Shown here: in pieces, positions 8,860 through 18,343 of the stretch
Layout of the letters: the number at the start of each line of letters is the position of its first letter
Numbering within the stretch: the stretch's first letter is position 1
Assembly: GCA_016839165.1 (NCBI GenBank)
Contig: CP069300.1
Coordinates: forward strand, 4,588,001 to 4,652,000
Length of the DNA: 64,000 nt
Direction of reading: 5' to 3'
Origin: Bradyrhizobium sp. PSBB068
GTDB taxonomy: Bacteria; Pseudomonadota; Alphaproteobacteria; Rhizobiales; Xanthobacteraceae
Notes under the pieces: generated by a model
Seen by the model: only the letters and a program-made list of their open reading frames with translations
Told to the model about the DNA's origin: nothing
Database searches by the model: none
Translations under genes and position numbers: made by a program

Positions 8860-10059
8860 TCACCGCCCCTGCGGAAGACTCCCCTCCAGCCGCGCCAGCT
8901 CGCCGTCGAGATCGCGCTCGACATCGGCAACATGCATGTCGACGACCCGATAGTCCCTCGCCTCGAGCCAGGCGCGGCGCTTGGCGCGGTCGGTGGCGAT
9001 GGCCTCGCTCTCGTTCGGATTGACCAGTTCGATCGCGGTCCGGTGCACGAAGGAGACGAAATCGGGGATGTGACGGCCGACCGGGGTCTGGCGCTTGAAC
9101 TGGCCGGCGAAGCGGCGGTCCCGCGTCAGCGCCTGCCACAGGATGCGTTCGGCGTCGGTCGGGTTGCGGCGGAGCAGCCGGGCGAGGCCACGCACCGTGC
9201 TGGAATTGTCCGCGGTCGCGCCGCCCCCGCCCTGTTCGGCGAGCAGCGCCCGAAGCCTCGTCGCCTGGGCGCCGTCGAGCACCCCGCCCTTGGCCGGGCC
9301 CTTGCGGCCCTCGGCGATCGCCATCACCACGCCGTGCAGCGTGTGCATGTCCTGCTTGGTCGGGTCCATCCGGGTGAAGATGTTGCGCAGGTTGACCAGC
9401 ATGGTGTCGCGCTTCTCGGCCGGCCGCAGGAACTCGACCTTGTCGAGCTCGGCGACGAGGTTGTCGAAGAACGCCTGCATCTGGTGCTGGGAGGCCGGCT
9501 CGGACCGTTCCGGCATCGCGAACGGCAGCGCGCCCGCGGTCGAGAGCTTGAACCATTCATAGCCCATCAGCAGCACCGCCTGCGCCAGATTGAGCGAGGC
9601 GAAGCCCGGATTGACCGGAAAGGTGATGATGCGGTTGGCGAGCGCGACCTCGTCGTTGGTCAGGCCGGAGCGCTCCCGCCCGAACAGGATGCCGGCGCCG
9701 CCGCCGGACGCGACATGGCCGACGATCTCGCTGGCCGCGCCTTCTGGCCCGACCACCGGCTTGGCCTGGTCGTGGGCGCGGGCGGTGGTCGCGAACACCA
9801 GCGTGAGGTCGGCGATCGCCTGCTCGACGGTGTCGAACAGTTCGACGGAATCGATGATGTGGTCGGCGCCGGCAGCAGCGCGCTGGGCGGCGATGTTCGG
9901 CCAGCCGTCGCGCGGATTGACGATGCGCATCCGCGTCAACGCGAAATTGCCCATCGCGCGCGCGGCCATGCCGATGTTCTCGCCAAGCTGCGGCTCGACC
10001 AGGATGACGACGGGACCGGCAAGGTCGTGCCCTGCCTTGGTCTTGTCGGTGCCGGACAT
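8860..10059 (-). CDS. TrmJ-like SPOUT RNA methyltransferase fused to a degenerate DUF559 domain
   Basis: A 399-residue two-domain protein. Residues 15-255 are a TrmJ/SpoU-type 2'-O-methyltransferase: VEPQLGENIGMAARAMGNF at 21-39, FGRERSGLTNDEV at 126-138 and SLNLAQAV at 155-162, the knotted SAM-binding site. TrmJ methylates tRNA position 32. Residues 289-385 resemble DUF559, a Vsr-like PD-(D/E)xK fold: NPTDAERILWQAL, then IPDFV with D333 and E344 at the expected spacing. The usual E-x-D-G-x-x-H is replaced by ELVNPNE, so nuclease activity is doubtful. The stop lies among repeat-rich DNA; the upstream side has a GANTC-rich hairpin region. Confidence 0.85.
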   Translation of the reverse strand: MSGTDKTKAGHDLAGPVVILVEPQLGENIGMAARAMGNFALTRMRIVNPRDGWPNIAAQRAAAGADHIIDSVELFDTVEQAIADLTLVFATTARAHDQAKPVVGPEGAASEIVGHVASGGGAGILFGRERSGLTNDEVALANRIITFPVNPGFASLNLAQAVLLMGYEWFKLSTAGALPFAMPERSEPASQHQMQAFFDNLVAELDKVEFLRPAEKRDTMLVNLRNIFTRMDPTKQDMHTLHGVVMAIAEGRKGPAKGGVLDGAQATRLRALLAEQGGGGATADNSSTVRGLARLLRRNPTDAERILWQALTRDRRFAGQFKRQTPVGRHIPDFVSFVHRTAIELVNPNESEAIATDRAKRRAWLEARDYRVVDMHVADVERDLDGELARLEGSLPQGR

Positions 10060-10365
10060 CTCACTTCACTTTCTGATTCAACGTCTGAAGATTTTGAATC
10101 AGCTTCCGAAGCGGCTGATTCAAAGTCTCATACAGGTCCCCGAAACCAGCTTTGCACCGGTTTTGCGCGGGACCAATTTCTCCAAGCAGATAACAGGGTT
10201 AGCCGCGATTGCGAATCCTCAATCGGAATCCCGTTCGCACAACGCCGGGGTCGCCGCTTGCGCGCGCTTCGCCTTCGGATAGGCTATCAACCACAACCAA
10301 AGCGAAGCTGTAAAGGCACGCTTGAGACGCCGGTTGAACGGCGAGGCACCTTGGGGGAGACGACG
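10060..10365. other. Intergenic region between the TrmJ-like and hydrolase genes
   Basis: This 306-bp divergent gap holds the 11-bp hairpin and the five GANTC sites described separately. Promoters for both genes should lie here; no further gene is visible. Confidence 0.5.
10075..10230. promoter_or_regulatory. GANTC cluster with an 11-bp inverted repeat
   Basis: Five GANTC motifs, the recognition site of the alphaproteobacterial CcrM methylase, fall within 156 bp (10075, 10096, 10117, 10213, 10226). Two of them sit in the arms of a perfect inverted repeat, TTTGAATCAGC (10093-10103) and GCTGATTCAAA (10114-10124), with a 10-nt loop just upstream of the methyltransferase start. It could be a methylation-sensitive promoter or an mRNA leader hairpin; which is not decidable from sequence. 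Confidence 0.45.
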
Positions 10366-12093
10366 ATGCGGGGCAGATGGACGCTGGCGATTGTGGGCCT
10401 GATCTTGATCGTGGCGGGGAGCCTGCTCGCCCACTTCACGCAGACCGCAGGCGGCATCCGGATCGAGGATGTCAGGTTCAAGGGCGCCAAGGGCAACACC
10501 ATGAGCGCCCTGCTCTACGTCCCGCCGAACGCGACGGCGCAGATCCCGGCGCCCGGCATCCTCGCCGTCCACGGCTATATCAATTCGCGCGAGACCCAGG
10601 ACGGCTTCGCCATCGAGTTCGCCCGCCGCGGCTATGTGGTGCTGGCGCTCGACCAGACCGGCCACGGCTATAGCGACCCGCCCTCCTTCGCCAACGGGTT
10701 CGGTGGACCTGACGGCCTCGCCTATCTCCGCAGCCTGCCCTTCGTCGACAAGGAGAACATCGGCCTCGAGGGCCACTCGATGGGCGGCTGGACCGTGCTG
10801 GCGGCTGCCGCCGCGATGCCCAACGACTACAAGTCGATGGTGCTGGAGGGCTCGTCGACCGGCAAGCCATTTGCCGCCGAGGGCACCACCAGCTGGCCGC
10901 GCAACACCGCGCTGGTGTTCGCCCAATACGAGGAATTCCCCGACCTGATGTGGGGCGTCCAGCTCGCCCGCGACGTCACCACGAGCCCGAAACTCTGGGC
11001 GCTGTTCGGCACCCAAGGCGCGGTCGAGCCGGGCAAGGTCTATGGCGACCCGGCCAACGGCACCGCGCGGGTGCTCTACACCCCCGCGATGACCCATCCG
11101 GCCGAGCACATCTCGCATGAGGCGATCGGCTACAGCCTCGACTGGTTCGCCAAGACGCTGAAAGGCGGCACGCCGCGCCCGGTCGACGACCAGATCTGGT
11201 TCCGCAAGGAGATCGGCACGCTGATCGCCCTGATCGGTTTCGTTGCTCTCGTCATCGGGACGTTCGACGGGCTGCTGGAGGCCCAGATGTTCTCCCGCCT
11301 GCGGCTACCGGCGGTTGCCGACGGCACCATGCCGCCGCATCAGGCGGCGAGCGGCCGGCGCTGGACCACGGCATTCATCCTGTCCGCCTTCGTCCCGGCG
11401 CTGACCTATTACCCGGCCTTCGCGCTCGGTGGCACCTTCGTCACCCCGAGCGCGGTCCTGCCGCAGGGCATCACCAACCAGATCCTGGTCTGGGCCATCA
11501 TCAATTTGCTGATCACGCTGGCCCTGATGCGGTTCGCCCCCAAGCGCGCCAGCCGGGCCGGCCTGATCGGTCAATCCGTCGTGATCGCGCTGGCCTCCGT
11601 GGCGGTGGGCTACGCCGCGCTCTGGCTCGCCGACCTCGCGTTCAAGATCGACTTCAGGTTCTGGATCGTCGCGCTCAAATTGATGAGCGCGAAGCAATTC
11701 CTCATCTTCCTGATCTATCTGATTCCGTTCACGGCGTTTTTCGTCGTGGCGCTGCACGTGCTACACCGGAATTTCTCGACCATGAGCGCGCCGCGCGGGG
11801 CGCTTTATCTGACCAACATCCTGGCGCTGACGCTTGGCTTCATCGTGTTGCTGGTGCTGCAATACGGCACGATGTGGCTGACGGGGAAGCTGTTCAACCC
11901 GCTGCCGGACCCCGGCTTCGTGCCGCTCTCGACCATCGTCGCGATCCAGTTCGTACCGCTCTTGGCGATCGTGGCCGTGATCGCGACCTTTACCTGGCGG
12001 CGGACCGGATCCAGCCTGCCGGGCGCCCTGATCGCGGGCCTGTTCGTGACCTGGTACATCGTGGCCGGGACCGCCACTCAGGTCCCATTTTAG
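10366..12093 (+). CDS. Membrane-anchored alpha/beta hydrolase
   Basis: A 575-residue protein. It has one N-terminal hydrophobic anchor (residues 7-24), then an alpha/beta hydrolase domain to about residue 275, with the oxyanion region LAVHGYINS and nucleophile elbow GHSMG (S138). The likely His is in HISHEAIGYSLDW. About six transmembrane segments fill residues 285-575. The hydrolase part therefore sits as a domain between membrane segments, probably facing the periplasm. The substrate is unknown. The ATG at 10366 was chosen for the GGGGGAGA ribosome site five bases upstream; the longer open frame before it is antisense of the methyltransferase gene. Confidence 0.75.
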   Translation: MRGRWTLAIVGLILIVAGSLLAHFTQTAGGIRIEDVRFKGAKGNTMSALLYVPPNATAQIPAPGILAVHGYINSRETQDGFAIEFARRGYVVLALDQTGHGYSDPPSFANGFGGPDGLAYLRSLPFVDKENIGLEGHSMGGWTVLAAAAAMPNDYKSMVLEGSSTGKPFAAEGTTSWPRNTALVFAQYEEFPDLMWGVQLARDVTTSPKLWALFGTQGAVEPGKVYGDPANGTARVLYTPAMTHPAEHISHEAIGYSLDWFAKTLKGGTPRPVDDQIWFRKEIGTLIALIGFVALVIGTFDGLLEAQMFSRLRLPAVADGTMPPHQAASGRRWTTAFILSAFVPALTYYPAFALGGTFVTPSAVLPQGITNQILVWAIINLLITLALMRFAPKRASRAGLIGQSVVIALASVAVGYAALWLADLAFKIDFRFWIVALKLMSAKQFLIFLIYLIPFTAFFVVALHVLHRNFSTMSAPRGALYLTNILALTLGFIVLLVLQYGTMWLTGKLFNPLPDPGFVPLSTIVAIQFVPLLAIVAVIATFTWRRTGSSLPGALIAGLFVTWYIVAGTATQVPF

Positions 12094-12218
12094 GTGAAAT
12101 GATGGGCTGAAAGTGCATAACCGGTGCGCTTTCGCCCGTCCCCGGGCAGTGCTATAGCGCAGGCGTATTTTCCAACCCGCCGTCAAAAGCGCGCTGTTCC
12201 CAAGAGGGCCTCTCCGTC

Positions 12219-13433
12219 ATGGCAAAAATCAAGGTATCCAATCCCGTCGTCGAGCTCGACGGCGACGAGATGACCCGGATCATCTGGCAGTACATCAAGG
12301 ACAAGCTGATCAACCCGTTCCTGGATGTCGAACTGCTCTATTTCGATCTCGGCATGGAATACCGCGATGAAACCAACGACCAGGTGACCATCGACGCCGC
12401 CGAAGCCATCAAGAAGGTCGGCGTCGGCGTCAAATGCGCCACCATCACCCCCGACGAGGCCCGGGTGAAGGAGTTCGGCCTGAAGCAGATGTGGAAGTCG
12501 CCGAACGGCACCATCCGCAACATCCTCGGCGGCGTGATCTTCCGCGAGCCGATCATCTGCAAGAACGTGCCGCGTCTGGTTCCGGGCTGGACCAAGCCGA
12601 TCATCATCGGCCGCCACGCCTATGGCGACCAGTACCGCGCCACCGACATCAAGTTCCCCGGCAAGGGCACGCTGTCGCTGAAGTTCGTCGGCGAGGACGG
12701 CACCGTGATCGAGCGCGAAGTGTTCAAGGCGCCCGGCGCCGGCGTCGCGATGGAGATGTACAATCTCGACGACTCCATCATCGATTTCGCGCGCGCCTCG
12801 CTGAACTACGGCCTGCTGCGCAACTACCCGGTCTACCTCTCGACCAAGAACACCATCCTCAAGGTCTATGACGGCCGCTTCAAGGACATCTTCCAGGACA
12901 TCTACGACCGCGAGTTCAAGAAGGAATTCGAGGCCAAGGGCCTGACCTACGAGCACCGCCTGATCGACGACATGGTGGCCTCGGCGCTGAAATGGTCCGG
13001 CGGCTATGTCTGGGCCTGTAAGAACTATGACGGCGACGTACAGTCCGATACCGTGGCCCAGGGCTACGGCTCGCTCGGCCTGATGACCTCGGTGCTGCTC
13101 ACCCCGGACGGCAAGACGGTGGAAGCCGAAGCTGCCCACGGCACGGTGACCCGGCACTACCGCGAGCACCAGAAGGGCAAGGAGACCTCGACCAACTCGA
13201 TCGCGTCGATCTTCGCCTGGACCCGCGGCCTCGCCCACCGCGCCAAGCTCGACAACAATCCGGAGCTGGCGAAGTTCGCCACCACCCTGGAGAAGGTCTG
13301 CGTGTCGACCGTCGAGGAAGGCTACATGACCAAGGACCTCGCGCTGCTGGTCGGCGCCGACCAGCGCTGGCTCTCGACCACCGGATTCCTCGACAAGGTG
13401 TCCGACAATCTCGTGAAGGCGATGGCCACCTAA
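12219..13433 (+). CDS. icd: NADP-dependent isocitrate dehydrogenase
   Basis: A 404-residue enzyme of the TCA cycle that oxidatively decarboxylates isocitrate to 2-oxoglutarate, making NADPH in the cytosol. It begins [20 protein letters not shown] and contains the substrate loop [13 protein letters not shown] and the metal-binding [13 protein letters not shown]. The pattern is that of the homodimeric, eukaryote-like subfamily seen in alphaproteobacteria rather than the E. coli type. Its length is the family norm. It is transcribed alone, with a DUF3455 gene 31 bp downstream that may share the transcript. Confidence 0.97.
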   Translation: MAKIKVSNPVVELDGDEMTRIIWQYIKDKLINPFLDVELLYFDLGMEYRDETNDQVTIDAAEAIKKVGVGVKCATITPDEARVKEFGLKQMWKSPNGTIRNILGGVIFREPIICKNVPRLVPGWTKPIIIGRHAYGDQYRATDIKFPGKGTLSLKFVGEDGTVIEREVFKAPGAGVAMEMYNLDDSIIDFARASLNYGLLRNYPVYLSTKNTILKVYDGRFKDIFQDIYDREFKKEFEAKGLTYEHRLIDDMVASALKWSGGYVWACKNYDGDVQSDTVAQGYGSLGLMTSVLLTPDGKTVEAEAAHGTVTRHYREHQKGKETSTNSIASIFAWTRGLAHRAKLDNNPELAKFATTLEKVCVSTVEEGYMTKDLALLVGADQRWLSTTGFLDKVSDNLVKAMAT

Positions 13434-13464
13434 AGGCTGCCGTCTTGGAATGATGGGTGCGAGC

Positions 13465-13971
13465 ATGACCAAGGCCCTTGTCAGAGCCGTCGTGCTCGCA
13501 TCATTCGCGCTCACAGGGTCGGCGGCATCAGCTGCCGATCCCCTGCCGGACGCCGTCGCGGCGCCTAGCGAGATTCCGGTCCTGTCAGTCCATGCCGAGG
13601 GTGTGCAGGTCTACGAGTGCAAGCCGGTCACCGACGGCAAGCTCGCCTGGTCGTTCCGCGAACCGGTCGCCACCCTGATCGCCGACGGCCGCACCGTCGG
13701 CCGGCACTATGCCGGCCCGAACTGGGAGCATGTCGACGGCAGCGCAGTGACCGCCCGCACCACCGGCAGCGCGCCCGGCGCGACCCCTGCCGACATCGCC
13801 TGGTTGAAGCTCGAAGTGATTTCCCACCGCGGCAACGGCCTGTTCTCCAGTGTTGCCACGGTGCAGCGGATCAACACCTCGGGCGGCGAGCTCAGCGGCG
13901 CCTGCGACAAGGCCGGCGCGCTTGGGAGTGCGGCGTATTCGGCGGATTACGTTTTCCTGCGGAGAGACTGA
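13465..13971 (+). CDS. DUF3455 secreted protein
   Basis: A 168-residue protein with an N-terminal signal peptide (KALVRAVVLASFALTGSAASA). The mature part matches the DUF3455 pattern: GVQVYECK, a Trp-Phe-Pro-rich stretch, GRTVGRHYAGPNWEHVDGS, IAWLKLEV, then VQRINTSGG, a single C-terminal Cys in GACDKAG and the closing YSADYVFL. The function of the family is unknown. ATGs at 13450 and 13453 are alternative starts; the one at 13465 gives a compact signal peptide. It follows icd closely and ends at the convergent channel gene. Confidence 0.7.
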   Translation: MTKALVRAVVLASFALTGSAASAADPLPDAVAAPSEIPVLSVHAEGVQVYECKPVTDGKLAWSFREPVATLIADGRTVGRHYAGPNWEHVDGSAVTARTTGSAPGATPADIAWLKLEVISHRGNGLFSSVATVQRINTSGGELSGACDKAGALGSAAYSADYVFLRRD

Positions 13972-15219
13972 CTAGTCCCGGATGCCGCCGTCGGCCTCGC
14001 CGGGCGGCTGGGCGATCTCCGCGACGGCGAGGTCGCCGCCGGCCGTGAGCGGATCGGCGAGCCGCGCCTCGGCCGTCTCCCGGACATGTGCGGCGAGCGC
14101 CGGCATGCGCTCGATCAGGGCATGGAAGTCCTGCGCATCGAGCAGCAAGAGCTTGGTCTTGCGCGTCGCCGTTACCGTGCCGGAGCGATTGGTCCTGCGC
14201 AGCAGCGCGATCTCGCCGAAGAACGTGCCGTCGGCAAGCCGGACCCGCTGGCTCGGCAGGTCGATCTCGACCTCGCCCGCCGTGATGAAATACATTGATG
14301 AGGCCGCCTCGCCGCGCCGCACCAGCACCTCGCCGGCCTCGATGGTCTGCGAGCGCAACAGGCGCATGATGTCGGCGATGTCGGCAGCGCCAAGATGCGA
14401 GAACAGCGGCACCCGCGCCAGCATGCCCCAGGTCACCACGAAGTCGCGGCGCCGGACCTCCTCGGCGAACGCGCTCGAGATGATCGCGACCGGCAGCGCG
14501 ATCATCGCGAAGCCGACCACGATCGCAACCACGGTGACGATCCGGCCGAGCGGCGTCACCGGAACGACATCGCCATAGCCGACCGTGCCGAGCGTCACGA
14601 TCGCCCACCACATCGCCTGCGGCATGGTGCCGAACTTGTCCGGCTGCACCTTGTGCTCGATGGCATAGAGCAGCGCGGCGAACAGCAGCACGGCGCCGGT
14701 CAGGATCACGACGCAGCCGAACAGCGTGCGCCGCTCGGCATGCAGCGCCGCCAGAAGCGAACGCATCGCGGGCGAATAGCGCACCAGCTTCAGGAACGGC
14801 AGCATGCCGAACAGCACCAATGCGATCTTGTCGTTGATGACCAGGGCGACGGCCGACGGCAGGAACGCGAGCAGGTCGATCACGCCGAGCGCCGAGCAGG
14901 CGTATTCCAGCCGCGCCTTCAGCGGCGTCATGTCGCGCAGGGAATGGCCGACCACGCTCCAGAGCCGCGCGGCGTATTCGAGCGCGAAGGCGATGACTGC
15001 CGCGACTTCGACCGCGGTCAGCAGCCATCCGAACTGTGCATCGATCTCGGGCACCGAGGCCAGGATCGCCGCCAGCACGTCGACGGTGATGATCGCGACG
15101 ATGAACCCGGCAAACCGCGAGCCGCCCGAATGCGGCAAATCATCGCGCTCGAGTAGCTCGTAAAGACGGTCACGCAGTCCGGGATGGCTGATCGTGGGCT
15201 TGAGCGGAGCTGTCGCCAC
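13972..15219 (-). CDS. Cyclic-nucleotide-gated potassium channel (MloK1-like)
   Basis: A 415-residue inner-membrane channel. Six hydrophobic segments occupy residues 35-250, with the K+ selectivity filter TVGYGD at 212-217. A cyclic-nucleotide-binding domain follows (275-385) with the phosphate-binding cassette GEIALLRRTNRSGTV, whose Arg and Ser fit cAMP binding. The S4 segment is poorly charged, as in Mesorhizobium MloK1, which is ligand- rather than voltage-gated. Only 14 bp separate it from the upstream alaS stop, so the two are probably co-transcribed. Confidence 0.88.
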   Translation of the reverse strand: MATAPLKPTISHPGLRDRLYELLERDDLPHSGGSRFAGFIVAIITVDVLAAILASVPEIDAQFGWLLTAVEVAAVIAFALEYAARLWSVVGHSLRDMTPLKARLEYACSALGVIDLLAFLPSAVALVINDKIALVLFGMLPFLKLVRYSPAMRSLLAALHAERRTLFGCVVILTGAVLLFAALLYAIEHKVQPDKFGTMPQAMWWAIVTLGTVGYGDVVPVTPLGRIVTVVAIVVGFAMIALPVAIISSAFAEEVRRRDFVVTWGMLARVPLFSHLGAADIADIMRLLRSQTIEAGEVLVRRGEAASSMYFITAGEVEIDLPSQRVRLADGTFFGEIALLRRTNRSGTVTATRKTKLLLLDAQDFHALIERMPALAAHVRETAEARLADPLTAGGDLAVAEIAQPPGEADGGIRD

Positions 15220-15233
15220 GATCAGCCCTTCCG

Positions 15234-17912
15234 TCAGGCGCCGGCCATCGCTTGTTCGATCGCCGACAGCGCGGCGTCGGCCTTGGCGCCATCGGGCCCG
15301 CCGGCCTGCGCCATATCGGGCCGGCCGCCGCCGCCCTTGCCGCCGAGCACCTCGGAGCCCTTGCGCACCAGTTCGACCGCGTTGAACCGCGAGGTCAGAT
15401 CGGCGGTGACGCCGACCACGATGCCGGCCTTGCCGTCCTCGGTGACGCCGACGATCGCGACCACGCCGGAGCCGATCTGCTTCTTGCCGTCATCGACCAG
15501 GCTCTTCAAATCCTTGGTCTCGACGCCCTCGACCGCGCGCGCCAGCAGCTTGACATTGCCGACCTCGCGAACGGCCGAGGCCGCGCCGTTCGACGCACCG
15601 CCGCCGCCCATCGCGAGCTTCTTCCGGGCATCGGACAGGTCGCGCTCGAGCTTCTTGCGCTCCTCCATCAGCGCTGTGATGCGCGCCGGGACGTCCTCGA
15701 TCGTGGTGCGCAGCTCGGCCGCCGCGGTCTTGGCCAGCGCCATGGTGTCGTTGGCATGCTTGCGCGCATGACGCCCGGTCAGCGCCTCGATGCGGCGGAC
15801 GCCGGAGGCGACCGCGCTCTCGCTGGTCACCGAGATCAGGCCGATGTCGCCGGTGCGGCGGACATGGGTGCCGCCGCAGAGCTCGACCGACCAGCCGAGC
15901 GCGTTCTGGCCATGCTCGCGGGCGCTCTTGCCCATCGAGACGACGCGGACCTCGTCGCCGTATTTCTCGCCGAACAGCGCACGCGCACCGGCCTCACGGG
16001 CATCGTCGACAGCCATGACGCGGGTCGTCACCTCGTCATTCTCGAGCACGACATCGTTGGCGATGTCCTCGACCCGGGCGAGTTCTTCGGGCGTGATCGG
16101 CTTCGGATGCACGAAGTCGAAGCGCAGGCGATCGGGCGCGACCAGCGAGCCACGCTGCGCAATGTGATCGCCGAGCACCTGGCGCAGCGCCTCGTGCAAC
16201 AGATGCGTCGCGGAATGGTTGGCGCGGATCGACGAACGCCTGGCGTGGTCGACCTCGAGCTGCAGCGCCGTGCCGGCCTTCAGCGTGCCCTGCTCCACCG
16301 TGCCGACATGCACGAACAGATCGCCGGCCTTCTTCTGCATGTCGGTGACGCGGAATTTGACGCCCTCGCCCGTGAGCACGCCGATATCGCCGACCTGGCC
16401 GCCGGACTCCGCGTAGAACGGCGTCTGGTTCAGCACGATCGCGCCGCTCTCGCCGGCCTTGAGGCTATCGACCTCGGCGCCGTCCTTGACCAGCGCCGTC
16501 ACCGCGCCTTCCGCGCTCTCGGTCTCATAGCCCAAAAACTCCGTTGCGCCGAGCTTCTCGCGCAGCGGAAACCAGATCGTCTCGGTTGCCGCCTCGCCCG
16601 ATCCGGCCCAGGAGGCGCGCGCCTTCTCGCGCTGGCGGTTCATTGCATCGGTGAACGATGCCTGGTCGACGCTGATGCCGCGCGACTTCAACGCGTCCTG
16701 TGTCAAATCCAGCGGGAAGCCGTAGGTGTCGTACAGCGTGAACGCGGTGTCGCCGTCGAACATGTCGCCCTTCTTGAGGCCGGCGCTCTTCTCGTCGAGG
16801 ATCGACAGGCCCCGCACCAGCGTCTTGCGGAAGCGGGTCTCTTCGAGCTGCAGCGTCTCCTCGATCAGCTTCTCCGCGCGCACCAGGTCCGGATAGGCCT
16901 GGCCCATCTCGCGGACCAGCGCCCAGACCAGGCGATGCATCAGCGGCTCGCTCGCGCCGAGCAGCTGCGCATGGCGCATCGCGCGGCGCATGATCCGGCG
17001 CAGCACGTAGCCGCGGCCCTCGTTCGAGGGCAGCACGCCGTCGGCGATCAGGAACGCCGACGAACGCAGATGGTCGGCGATCACCCGGTACGACGCGACG
17101 TTCTGCGCGTTCGGCCCATGACCGAGCGCCGAGGAAGCCGCATCGATCAGATGGCGGAACAGATCGGTCTCGAACACGCTCTCGACGCCCTGCAGGATGC
17201 AGGCCATACGCTCCAGGCCCATGCCGGTGTCGATCGAGGGACGCGGCAGCGCCACGCGCTCCTCCTTCGTCACCTGCTCGTACTGCATGAACACCAGGTT
17301 CCAGAATTCGAGGAACCGATCGCCATCCTCTTCCGGGCTGCCGGGAGGTCCGCCCCAGATGTGCTCGCCGCGATCGATGAAGATCTCGGAGCACGGACCG
17401 CACGGGCCGGTGTCGCCCATCGCCCAGAAATTGTCCGAGGTCGGGATGCGGATGATGCGATCGTCCGAGAAGCCCGCGATCTTCTTCCAGTAGCCGGCCG
17501 CCTCGTCGTCGGTGTGGTAGACGGTGACGAGCAGCTTGTCCTTCTTCAGCCCGAAATCCCTGGTAATCAGATTCCAGGCGAGCTCGATCGCGCGTTCCTT
17601 GAAGTAGTCGCCGAACGAGAAGTTGCCGAGCATCTCGAAGAAGGTGAGATGGCGCGCGGTGTAGCCGACATTGTCGAGGTCGTTGTGCTTGCCGCCGGCG
17701 CGGACGCATTTCTGCGAGGTCGTGGCGCGCTGATAGCCGCGCTTCTCGACGCCGGTGAAGACGTTCTTGAACTGCACCATGCCGGCATTGGTGAACATCA
17801 GGGTCGGGTCGTTGCGCGGCACCAGAGGCGACGACGCCACGATCTCGTGGCCGTTCTCCTTGAAGAAGTTCAGAAATGTCGACCTGATGTCGTTGACGCT
17901 GCTCATGTTCAT
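15234..17912 (-). CDS. alaS: Alanyl-tRNA synthetase
   Basis: An 892-residue class II aminoacyl-tRNA synthetase that charges tRNA-Ala. The aminoacylation domain begins [17 protein letters not shown] and contains [19 protein letters not shown]. The editing domain carries the zinc-binding [11 protein letters not shown] and [10 protein letters not shown] motifs. The C-terminal coiled-coil and DHHA1 oligomerisation region ends [11 protein letters not shown]. The length is normal. An alternative ATG two codons in (17906) would change little. It is divergent from the glycine-cleavage operon. Confidence 0.97.
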   Translation of the reverse strand: MNMSSVNDIRSTFLNFFKENGHEIVASSPLVPRNDPTLMFTNAGMVQFKNVFTGVEKRGYQRATTSQKCVRAGGKHNDLDNVGYTARHLTFFEMLGNFSFGDYFKERAIELAWNLITRDFGLKKDKLLVTVYHTDDEAAGYWKKIAGFSDDRIIRIPTSDNFWAMGDTGPCGPCSEIFIDRGEHIWGGPPGSPEEDGDRFLEFWNLVFMQYEQVTKEERVALPRPSIDTGMGLERMACILQGVESVFETDLFRHLIDAASSALGHGPNAQNVASYRVIADHLRSSAFLIADGVLPSNEGRGYVLRRIMRRAMRHAQLLGASEPLMHRLVWALVREMGQAYPDLVRAEKLIEETLQLEETRFRKTLVRGLSILDEKSAGLKKGDMFDGDTAFTLYDTYGFPLDLTQDALKSRGISVDQASFTDAMNRQREKARASWAGSGEAATETIWFPLREKLGATEFLGYETESAEGAVTALVKDGAEVDSLKAGESGAIVLNQTPFYAESGGQVGDIGVLTGEGVKFRVTDMQKKAGDLFVHVGTVEQGTLKAGTALQLEVDHARRSSIRANHSATHLLHEALRQVLGDHIAQRGSLVAPDRLRFDFVHPKPITPEELARVEDIANDVVLENDEVTTRVMAVDDAREAGARALFGEKYGDEVRVVSMGKSAREHGQNALGWSVELCGGTHVRRTGDIGLISVTSESAVASGVRRIEALTGRHARKHANDTMALAKTAAAELRTTIEDVPARITALMEERKKLERDLSDARKKLAMGGGGASNGAASAVREVGNVKLLARAVEGVETKDLKSLVDDGKKQIGSGVVAIVGVTEDGKAGIVVGVTADLTSRFNAVELVRKGSEVLGGKGGGGRPDMAQAGGPDGAKADAALSAIEQAMAGA

Positions 17913-18067
17913 CCAATCGGAAAAATGGGGCCGGCCAGTCGCAAAAAGGCGTCATTTCCGGCCGAACGCTTTTAGACATTGCCAGCTGCGGTGTCCAGAA
18001 ACTGTGCAGCCGGATCATGGGCTTGCCGCGGCAGCACAAAGCCCATTGGATAGTTGTTGCAGCTGCG

Positions 18068-18096
18068 TTGACAGGCTTGGCGGCGGCGTGTTTTCT
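18068..18096 (+). promoter_or_regulatory. Candidate promoter for the gcv operon
   Basis: TTGACA (18068-18073), a 17-bp spacer and TTTTCT (18091-18096) lie 20-50 bp before the glycine riboswitch. The -35 match is perfect and the -10 is weak. The position is right for a transcript that would contain both aptamers. Confidence 0.45.
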
Positions 18097-18111
18097 ACTG
18101 GCCTGTTAACC

Positions 18112-18286
18112 CGTCACGTCGGGAGAGACCGGCCTTTCTTTGGGCCGGCGCCGAAGGAGCAACCGCCCCGGAAACTCTCAGGCAAAAGGACCGCGTGACG
18201 TCTGACATCTGGAAAGAGGCGCTGGGGTTGTCCCCGATTGCGTCCGCCGACGGGATAATACTCTCAGGCACAGCGACAGATGGGGC
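18112..18286 (+). promoter_or_regulatory. Tandem glycine riboswitch
   Basis: Two consecutive glycine aptamers lie in the gcvT leader. The first (about 18112-18202) has GGGAGAG, GCCGAAGGAGCAA and AACTCTCAGGCAAAAGGAC. The second (about 18209-18286) has GGAAAGAG, CGCCGACGGGATAATA and CTCTCAGGCACAGCGACAG. Only a few bases link them, as in the known tandem architecture. In this class, glycine binding usually turns on the cleavage genes, so excess glycine would raise gcvTHP expression. About 55 bp remain before the gcvT start for the switching element. Confidence 0.92.
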
Positions 18287-18343
18287 TTTCTGCAGGTTCC
18301 TCAAGGGGAAATAGGTCCCCGTGGGAACCGCGAGGGCCCTGTG

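Noticed and set aside
8554..10365. A long in-frame extension before the alpha/beta hydrolase
   Set aside because: It runs through the repeat and antisense to the TrmJ-like gene. The family-like start with a ribosome site is at 10366.
15252..17975. A 907-codon open frame opposite alaS
   Set aside because: It mirrors alaS in high-GC DNA, with His/Arg/Gln-rich shadow composition and no domain pattern.
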